Source: Chloroflexia bacterium (lineage in GTDB: Bacteria > Chloroflexota > Chloroflexia > Thermomicrobiales > JALYUS01). From it: a DNA stretch of 6,582 nt. Within the stretch, counting starts at the first letter, position 1. Each line of letters starts with the position of its first letter. This document shows positions 1-4,482 of this stretch, piece by piece. The stretch is from NCBI GenBank assembly GCA_025924435.1, contig JAICIL010000255.1, forward strand, positions 1-6,582, written 5' to 3'. Position numbers and translations under genes: made by a program. The notes under the pieces are model-generated. The model saw only the letters and a program-made list of their open reading frames with translations. It made no database searches and was not told where the DNA came from.

Positions 1-820
1 CGTCCGCCAGCAGCGCGCGCAGATCGACATCGGCGACCGCCAGTTCGACCGTCTCCAGGTCGCTGCGGGCGAGGGCGAGCAGGTCGCCCGTCAGTCGTTC
101 CAGATGGGCAATCTCCGCGCGCACGTCATCGAGAAGATCTCCGTGTGCGGCGAGCGGCTCCGCCCGGCGCTGCTGGAGCAGATCGGTTGCCGCGCGCAGG
201 ACGGTCAGCGGCGTGCGCAATTCGTGGGCGGCGTCGGCGACGAACTCGCGCTGGCGGCGGAACGCCTGCTGGATGGGGAGGAGCGCCCGCCCCGCGAGGA
301 ACCAGGCGCCCGCCAGCGCGAGCAGTAATCCCAGTCCACCGCCGGACAAAAGGAGCACGAGCAGCCGGTGGAGCGCCGCCTGCTGCGCGGCCACGCTCTG
401 CCCGACGATGAGCGTTTCCGCAGGCGCTTGCAGGCCGGGTACCGGCAGGATGTAGAGCCGAATCGGGGTGTCGTCAGTGAGGCTGATCGTCCGGTAGCGC
501 GGCGTCGGGCCGCCCGCCAATTGCGCCGCCCACTCGCCGAGTGCAACCCCTTGCGGGTTGGCGAGCACCTGACCGCCCGCGCCGAGCACGAGCGCGAAGT
601 CGCCGCCGCTGTATCCCTCACGCCCGAAGTCGAAGGTGGCGTCCCCGTGCTCGTGGAGATGCTGCGCCGTCGCGCCCCCGGTGGCGGCCAGGGTATGGTC
701 GACCTCGGCGTCCAGGCTGCGCGCCAGGCTCGCATAGAGCGCCGCGCCGATCGTCACGACGAGCAGCACGAGGACGAGCGTATTCCAACCGAGCAGGCGC
801 CAGCGGACGCGCGCGAACAT
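1..820 (-). CDS. Sensor histidine kinase, N-terminal 273 residues (C-terminus beyond the window)
   Basis: Inner-membrane sensor kinase of a two-component system; by family it autophosphorylates on a histidine and passes the phosphate to the adjacent response regulator. Translated from the ATG at 820-818, it shows a first membrane segment at about residues 9-30, an outer sensor region at about 31-150 with no recognisable ligand motif, and a second membrane segment at about 152-176. The dimerisation and phospho-acceptor box follows, with FVADAAHELRTPLT placing the acceptor at His199. Only about 15 residues (AGRALLPIQQAFRR) separate the second membrane segment from this box, so a full HAMP domain is not present. 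The N, G1 and G2 boxes of the ATP-binding domain would lie past the left edge, so completeness cannot be judged. AAGGAG at 830-835, inside the end of the regulator gene, is a good ribosome site 9 nt from the ATG. The 6-nt gap implies co-transcription and probably translational coupling with the regulator. Confidence 0.93.
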   Translation of the reverse strand, partial: MFARVRWRLLGWNTLVLVLLVVTIGAALYASLARSLDAEVDHTLAATGGATAQHLHEHGDATFDFGREGYSGGDFALVLGAGGQVLANPQGVALGEWAAQLAGGPTPRYRTISLTDDTPIRLYILPVPGLQAPAETLIVGQSVAAQQAALHRLLVLLLSGGGLGLLLALAGAWFLAGRALLPIQQAFRRQREFVADAAHELRTPLTVLRAATDLLQQRRAEPLAAHGDLLDDVRAEIAHLERLTGDLLALARSDLETVELAVADVDLRALLAD

Positions 821-826
821 CCCCGG

Positions 827-1495
827 TCACTCCTTGATCGTGTAGCCTACCCCGCGCACGGTGCGGATGAGCGGGCGCGGGAATCCCCGGTCGATCTTGT
901 CGCGCAGATAGTGGATGTAGACCTCGACGACGTTGGAGGTCGCCTCCGAGTCGTACCCCCAGACGTGGTCGGCGATCCGCTCCTTCGTCAGCACCCGGCC
1001 GGGGGCGCGCATCAGGTAGGCGAGCAATTGGAACTCCTTCGCCGTCAGCTCGATCGTCCGCCCGGCCCGGCGCGCCTCGTGGCGGCCGAGGTCGAGGGTC
1101 AGGTCGCCGACCTGCAGGCTCTCCTCGGTGCCATCCCCCGCGCGACGCTCCAGAGCGCGGACGCGGGCGCGCAATTCCTCCAGCGCGAACGGCTTGACGA
1201 GATAGTCGTCCGCCCCCGCGTCCAGCCCGCGCACGCGGTCCGCGACGGCGTCGCGCGCGGTGAGCATCAGGATCGGCGTCCGGACGCCCCGCCGCCGCAA
1301 CGTGCGGCAGACATCCAGGCCGTCCGTCCCCGGTAGGAGGATGTCCAGCACGATCAGCTCGTGCGCGCCCGCCATGGCGCGCGCGAGGCCCGTCGCGCCG
1401 TCGTACGCCACCTCGACACGATGCCCGCCCTCGACGAGGGTGCGCTCGACCAAGCGGGCGACGCGCGCTTCGTCCTCGACCAGCAAGATCTCCAC
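827..1495 (-). CDS. OmpR/PhoB-family response regulator
   Basis: DNA-binding response regulator of 222 residues. The receiver domain is at about 1-118, with the acidic pair Glu7/Asp8, phospho-acceptor Asp51 (in VLDILLPGTDG), Thr79 and Lys101 (in YLVKPF), all the residues needed for phosphorylation. The winged-helix output domain is at about 124-222, with ELTAKEFQLLAYLM, the recognition-helix region around SNVVEVYIHYLRDKI and the wing ending RTVRGVGYTI. The frame is open upstream to an ATG at 1570, but I choose the GTG at 1495-1493: the protein then begins VEILLVEDE, the normal start of a receiver domain, and GGAGGAG at 1504-1510 lies 8 nt upstream. The ATG choice would add 25 residues with no family match and would overlap the promoter region. 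It is the first gene of an operon with the kinase and is divergent from the DoxX-Rieske gene. Its target metal, redox or envelope signal cannot be read from sequence. Confidence 0.95.
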   Translation of the reverse strand: MEILLVEDEARVARLVERTLVEGGHRVEVAYDGATGLARAMAGAHELIVLDILLPGTDGLDVCRTLRRRGVRTPILMLTARDAVADRVRGLDAGADDYLVKPFALEELRARVRALERRAGDGTEESLQVGDLTLDLGRHEARRAGRTIELTAKEFQLLAYLMRAPGRVLTKERIADHVWGYDSEATSNVVEVYIHYLRDKIDRGFPRPLIRTVRGVGYTIKE

Positions 1496-1503
1496 GAGTC
1501 GCG

Positions 1504-1510
1504 CTCCTCC
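1504..1510 (-). promoter_or_regulatory. Ribosome binding site of the response regulator
   Basis: GGAGGAG on the minus strand, 8 nt before the GTG at 1495. It is the strongest Shine-Dalgarno match near this gene and is what decides the GTG start over the upstream ATG at 1570. Confidence 0.8.
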
Positions 1511-1531
1511 AAACGAAAGATACCGGCGAAA

Positions 1532-1560
1532 CCTGAGGACAGCCTGAGAACGAGTATAAC
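1532..1560 (+). promoter_or_regulatory. Putative promoter of the DoxX-Rieske gene
   Basis: TATAAC at 1555-1560 matches the -10 consensus at 5 of 6 positions. The -35 position, 17 bp upstream (1532-1537), holds CCTGAG rather than anything like TTGACA, and the second CCTGAG ends 6 bp before the -10 box. This is the arrangement expected for an activator-dependent promoter where the bound regulator replaces the -35 contact. It would leave a leader of roughly 75 nt before the ATG at 1643. Confidence 0.45.
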
Positions 1561-1583
1561 GCCATTCCAAGCTCCCTCTCAGG
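1553..1583 (-). promoter_or_regulatory. Putative promoter of the regulator-kinase operon
   Basis: On the minus strand TATACT (1558-1553) matches the -10 consensus at 5 of 6 positions and shares four bases with the opposite-strand -10 box. Its upstream CCTGAG (1583-1578) lies 19 bp away, near the -35 position. The predicted leader to the GTG at 1495 is about 50 nt. The overlapping -10 boxes mean polymerase could probably occupy only one direction at a time. Confidence 0.4.
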
Positions 1584-1642
1584 TTGGCGTGGCAGGATAG
1601 CGCGCGAGGGCACGGGGGCGGCGACGATCACGCAGAGGACGC

Positions 1643-3013
1643 ATGAAGAACACGAACCCGACGCGATACCGCGATACCCAACGCCGGCAGCCGCCGGTGC
1701 AGACCGTTGAGCACACGCGAGAGAGAGGCGGATCGGTCGGCGCGCGCCTGCCCTGGTTCGTCGGCATGCCGCGCGAGTCGGGGCGTCTCCCCGCCGCGAT
1801 CATCCTGCCTGCGCGCCTCTTCCTGGCGATCACCTACCTTTACGCCGGGCTGCAGAAGTTCACCGATCCGCAGTTCTTCAACGCCAGCGCCCCTGGTTTT
1901 GTCGGCGAGGAGATGCGCGGCTACGTGCGCTCCGGCTCGCCGCTCTCGCCGCTGCTCACGCATCTCGTCATCCCACACGCCGCCTTTGTCGGCGGGGTGA
2001 TCGCCTTTTGCGAGTTGCTGGTCGGGCTCTCGGCATTGACCGGGTTGCTCACCCGCGCCGGGGCAATCGGCGGCGTGGCGATCAGCCTGATCTTCTACCT
2101 GACCGCCTCCTGGGCGGTCCACCCGTATTTCCTCGGCGGCGATCTGCCCTACGCCCTCCTGTGGCTGACGCTCGCCCTCGCCGGACCGGGCCCGTACAGC
2201 CTGGACGAGTATTTCTTCGGCGCGGTTGCGCGCGGGAGGGCCGCCGCCGCCGCGATAGCTGCCACACGACCGCCGCGCCGGGCCACGGCGCAGCGGGCGG
2301 CCAATCCCCCCTATCCGGCGCCCTCGGTATCCCCGGTGCCCTCCGACGTCATGACGCGCGCCGCCGTGCTGCGGGGCTTCGGCACGGCGGCGTTCCTCGC
2401 CGTTGGTGCGGGGATCATCGGGGCCATCGCGAAAGCGCGCACGCCGCCCGGCGTCTACCCGGCGCAAGCCAATCTCGACGGGAACACGCCAGTGGCGTCC
2501 GGCGCGACCGCGACACCGCCGCCGGCCGCAACGCCCGGTGTCGCCTCCTCGGGCGGCGCAGCGTTCGCCATCCCGCCCTTCAGAAGTAGCGAGGGGACAG
2601 CGGCCGCGCCAGCCGCGCCGGGCGCCCAATCGGACAGCGCCGCGACGCCAACGCCCGCCCCCCTCCTGCGCGCGACGCCATCCACCGCGCCGAGCACATC
2701 GGCGGCGCTGGCGAACACTTCCTCGCTCGCCACGAACAGCGCCGCGCGCTTCACCGACCCGTCGTCGGGCGACCCGGCGCTCCTGATCCATCTGGCGGAC
2801 GGTAACGTCGTGGCCTATAGCGCCGTCTGCACGCACTCGGGCTGCACGGTGCAATACAGCGCGACGCGGAAGCAAATCGTCTGCCCCTGCCACGGCGCGA
2901 TCTTCGACCCGGCGCACAACGCGCAGGTCGTCCGGGGGCCCGCGCGCCGACCGCTCGCCGTCATCCCGGTGCAGGTGGACGGAAGCGGCAATGTCTCCTT
3001 GAATAATGGCTAG
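1643..3013 (+). CDS. DoxX/DoxD-type membrane protein fused to a C-terminal Rieske [2Fe-2S] domain
   Basis: A 456-residue membrane redox protein. Residues 1-48 are hydrophilic. Residues about 50-192 form a DoxX/DoxD-like four-helix domain (ARLFLAITYLYAGLQKF near 57-73, GELL-type helix near 114-136, FYLTASWAVHPYFLGGDLPY at 151-170). DoxD is the small subunit of archaeal thiosulfate:quinone oxidoreductase, but DoxX relatives are diverse, so the substrate is unknown. An Arg/Ala/Pro-rich loop (about 194-245) leads to a fifth membrane helix (about 246-263), then a low-complexity Ala/Pro/Thr/Ser linker (about 265-370), then the Rieske domain. Cluster ligands are Cys396 and His398 (CTHSGC) and Cys414 and His417 (CPCHG); Cys401 and Cys416 can form the usual disulfide. 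Five helices with a positive cytoplasmic loop put the Rieske head outside the membrane. AGAGG at 1634-1638 lies 4 nt before the ATG, an acceptable though short spacing; an internal ATG at 2351 has no ribosome site, so this reads as one fusion. Likely controlled by the divergent regulator. Confidence 0.9.
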   Translation: MKNTNPTRYRDTQRRQPPVQTVEHTRERGGSVGARLPWFVGMPRESGRLPAAIILPARLFLAITYLYAGLQKFTDPQFFNASAPGFVGEEMRGYVRSGSPLSPLLTHLVIPHAAFVGGVIAFCELLVGLSALTGLLTRAGAIGGVAISLIFYLTASWAVHPYFLGGDLPYALLWLTLALAGPGPYSLDEYFFGAVARGRAAAAAIAATRPPRRATAQRAANPPYPAPSVSPVPSDVMTRAAVLRGFGTAAFLAVGAGIIGAIAKARTPPGVYPAQANLDGNTPVASGATATPPPAATPGVASSGGAAFAIPPFRSSEGTAAAPAAPGAQSDSAATPTPAPLLRATPSTAPSTSAALANTSSLATNSAARFTDPSSGDPALLIHLADGNVVAYSAVCTHSGCTVQYSATRKQIVCPCHGAIFDPAHNAQVVRGPARRPLAVIPVQVDGSGNVSLNNG

Positions 3014-3034
3014 CGGGGCCGTGGCCCGCTAGCC
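3008..3034 (+). terminator. Hairpin overlapping the stop codon of the DoxX-Rieske gene
   Basis: GGCTAGCGGG (3008-3017) and CCCGCTAGCC (3025-3034) form a perfect 10-bp stem around a 7-nt loop; the TAG stop (3011-3013) is inside the left arm. No T-run follows, so it is not a classical intrinsic terminator. It could slow or end transcription, or protect the 3' end of the message. Confidence 0.5.
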
Positions 3035-3050
3035 GGATGCGGAGCGTCCT

Positions 3051-3080
3051 TCGACAGTCCACCGGGGCGTCCCTCATTAT
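3051..3080 (+). promoter_or_regulatory. Weak candidate promoter for the haem-binding gene
   Basis: TCGACA (3051-3056, 5 of 6 to TTGACA) and CATTAT (3075-3080, 4 of 6 to TATAAT) are separated by 18 bp, just downstream of the hairpin and before the AGGAGG at 3113. This would allow expression separate from the DoxX-Rieske gene, but matches of this quality occur by chance. Confidence 0.25.
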
Positions 3081-3112
3081 GCCCATCCGATATCCCTTGT
3101 GATCGATCTGCC

Positions 3113-3118
3113 AGGAGG
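3113..3118 (+). promoter_or_regulatory. Shine-Dalgarno AGGAGG without a good start codon
   Basis: A perfect AGGAGG. The only ATG near it (3119) touches it directly and is in another frame from the haem-binding protein. In the protein's frame the codon 5 nt downstream is ATC (3124-3126). Either initiation is non-standard or the start has been disturbed by mutation or a base-call error. Confidence 0.5.
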
Positions 3119-3174
3119 ATGCGATCACCATCAGGCGCGGGGAGACAAAAATCTCGGGACGGCGCTCCTCTGGC

Positions 3175-3775
3175 GTGGCATGCCTTGCGGGCTGGGTGCT
3201 CGTCGGTATCTCCCACTTCTTCATCGCGATCCAACTCGTGCCCTACGGCCGTAACCACGCCGATCGGCCCGTGATCGCCGAACCGCAATGGGACAGTCCG
3301 CGCACCCGCCAACTCGCCACGCAGGCGTGCTTCGCTTGCCACAGCAACCAGACGACCTGGCCGTGGTATTACCAATGTCGCACCCGCCTCGTGGCTGACG
3401 CAGCGGCAAGGGGATGAAGGGCGACGCATCCTCAACTTCTCCGTGTGGAATCAGCCGCAGCGCAATGCCGCAAATGCGGTGCGGACGGTGGAGAGCGGGC
3501 AGATGCCGCCGAAGGATTACCTCCTCCACCCGGAGGCGCGACTCTCGTCCGCCGACCGCCAGGCGCTGATCGCCGGGCTCAGCGCGACCTTCGGTACGAG
3601 CGCGGGCGGCGCGTCCGTCGATACGTCGCCCGATCTGCTGATCCGGGTCGCAGAGGCCGCGCGGACCACTTGGAACGGGGAGGCACCCGCATGTGCCATG
3701 CGAGGATCGAGGCGTTTTTGTCGAATCGGCGATCGAACGCGGCAGCGGATTCCACGACGTGGGCAAATTGCCTGA
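3175..3775 (+). pseudogene. Membrane-anchored haem-binding protein (Haem_bd-like), split by a one-base frameshift
   Basis: Small c-type haem protein anchored outside the membrane, by family a probable electron carrier or haem-binding partner of unknown role. Numbered from the GTG at 3175, the first part has a membrane helix at about 5-20 (VLVGISHFFIAIQ), the family signature QLVPYGRNH at 20-28, and the haem c motif CFACH at 52-56 followed by WPW. This frame then ends at a stop at 3415-3417. The family sequence continues without a break in another frame from 3374: NVAPASWLTQRQGDEGRRIL, then a possible Met haem ligand at 3503 in SGQMPP and LLHPEARLSSADRQALI. Removing one A at about 3371 restores WPWYSNVAP, the pattern I would expect in this family. 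Recognisable similarity ends near 3595; the frame stays open to a TGA at 3773-3775. The true start may lie upstream, near AGGAGG at 3113-3118. It follows the DoxX-Rieske gene on the same strand. It may be a recent pseudogene or a sequencing error. Confidence 0.82.
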
Positions 3776-3893
3776 CACATATTCATCTGGGGCGCCCGGA
3801 ACGGCGTCTCGCAGAGGTGGGGGCCCCAACCGCGAGCAGGTTCCGCGTATACGGCTGGCACCGTACCCGATACCGCGCGAGGGCAAAACCCGC
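3596..3893. other. Stretch with no recognisable gene between the haem-binding protein and the acetyltransferase
   Basis: The shifted frame of the haem-binding gene stays open to 3775, but its last 60 or so residues show no family pattern, and 3776-3893 lies between two converging genes. Both strands have short open frames; none has a convincing ribosome site plus a recognisable domain. I see no terminator hairpin with a T-run, no tRNA-like fold and no insertion-sequence ends. Decayed coding sequence is possible. Confidence 0.5.
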
Positions 3894-4454
3894 TCATCCC
3901 TCTTCGGTCGCAGGGAGATCGAGTTCGACACGCATGCTGCCATCCTGGGGGCGTGCGTGTTCCGGTAGATGGAGATCGCGGAAAAGGTGGAGCATCCGGT
4001 CATTGTCCGGTAGGACGAACGCGTATAGGCGATGAATACCATGCCGTCTCGCTATCGCGATCAGCCGCTGGGTCAAGGCGGTCCCCAGCCCGCGGCCCTG
4101 CCAGCGATCCGTGACGATCGCGGCATACTCGGCGCGATCCGTCCCCTCCTCGCGATCGTAGCGGATGACGGCGATGATCGTCGCGGGCGCCGTCGGATCG
4201 AGCGCGACGAGCGCGAACCGATTCGTGCCGTCGAGATCGGTGAAATAGTGCGCCCGCTCCGCCGTCAGTTCCGGCAGGAAGCCAAAGAAGCGAAAATAGA
4301 CCGATTGCACCGACAAGCCCGCATGGAATACCTGCAACGCGGCGGCATCATCCAGCCGAATCGGTCGAAACGGCACGACCGCTCCGTCCACAAGCATGAG
4401 CGTCCCCTCCTCGACCATCGTGTTGTCGCTCCCTTCTTCCTCAGGCGTCCTCAT
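3894..4454 (-). CDS. GNAT-family N-acetyltransferase, Pat-like
   Basis: Acetyl-CoA-dependent acyltransferase of 186 residues, one GNAT domain. The N-terminal pattern (FRPIRLDDAAALQVFHAGLS at 29-48, then VYFRFFG at 52-58) resembles the GNAT domain of bacterial Pat protein-lysine acetyltransferases, which in many bacteria is fused to an acyl-CoA-synthetase-like or cyclic-nucleotide domain; here it stands alone. The acetyl-CoA-binding motif A is clear: AAIVTDRWQGRGLGTALTQR at 111-130, with Gln119, Gly122 and Gly124 of the Q/R-x-x-G-x-G/A signature. The later LPDNDRMLHLFRDL (148-161) matches the family's late motif, although the usual LGF ending is replaced by LHL. I chose the ATG at 4454 because AGGGGGG (4464-4470) lies 9 nt upstream; a GTG at 4460 and an ATG at 4418 are alternatives. 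It starts 28 nt after the metal ATPase stop, so the two are probably co-transcribed. The substrate is unknown: protein lysine or a small amine are both possible. Confidence 0.88.
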   Translation of the reverse strand: MRTPEEEGSDNTMVEEGTLMLVDGAVVPFRPIRLDDAAALQVFHAGLSVQSVYFRFFGFLPELTAERAHYFTDLDGTNRFALVALDPTAPATIIAVIRYDREEGTDRAEYAAIVTDRWQGRGLGTALTQRLIAIARRHGIHRLYAFVLPDNDRMLHLFRDLHLPEHARPQDGSMRVELDLPATEEG

Positions 4455-4482
4455 GTCCACCAGCCCCCCTCACCTTTCCCGC

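Larger units (their letters stand above)
1530..1585. promoter_or_regulatory. Candidate response-regulator operator: three CCTGAG half-sites
   Basis: CCTGAG occurs on the plus strand at 1532-1537 and 1543-1548. The two 11-bp units (1531-1541 and 1542-1552) match at 8 of 11 positions, so the copies lie on the same helix face one turn apart. A third copy is on the minus strand (CTCAGG, 1578-1583), and the outer pair extends to an 8-bp inverted repeat, AACCTGAG at 1530-1537 and CTCAGGTT at 1578-1585. Tandem repeats with 11-bp period are the usual binding layout for OmpR/PhoB-type regulators (family knowledge). That this regulator binds here is inference from the layout and adjacency. Confidence 0.55.

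Noticed and set aside
368..1336. Plus-strand open frame of 322 codons opposite the kinase and regulator
   Set aside because: Low-complexity Arg/Ala/Pro composition and full overlap with two clear genes; a shadow frame.
618..1631. Minus-strand 337-codon frame overlapping kinase and regulator in another frame
   Set aside because: No recognisable motif; the regulator and kinase frames carry all the conserved residues.
1663..1678. Tandem direct repeat GCGATACC x2
   Set aside because: It lies inside the coding N-terminus of the DoxX-Rieske gene, has only two copies, and suggests no function.
1628..2917. Minus-strand open frame of 429 codons opposite the DoxX-Rieske gene
   Set aside because: It is rich in Arg and Gly with no domain pattern, and mirrors the GC-rich third positions of the well-supported gene on the other strand.
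2351..3013. Separate Rieske gene starting at the internal ATG 2351
   Set aside because: No ribosome site before this ATG and no stop or indel separating it from the DoxX part, so a single fusion is the simpler reading.
3693..3968. Plus-strand frame with GFHDVGKLPDT, resembling an HD or HD-GYP phosphohydrolase motif
   Set aside because: The match is one short string; none of the other HD-domain residues or helices follow, and its end overlaps the acetyltransferase gene.
3445..4035. Plus-strand 196-codon frame running through the haem-protein tail and the acetyltransferase gene
   Set aside because: It is neither frame used by the haem-binding protein, is Arg-rich without motifs, and overlaps a well-supported minus-strand gene.
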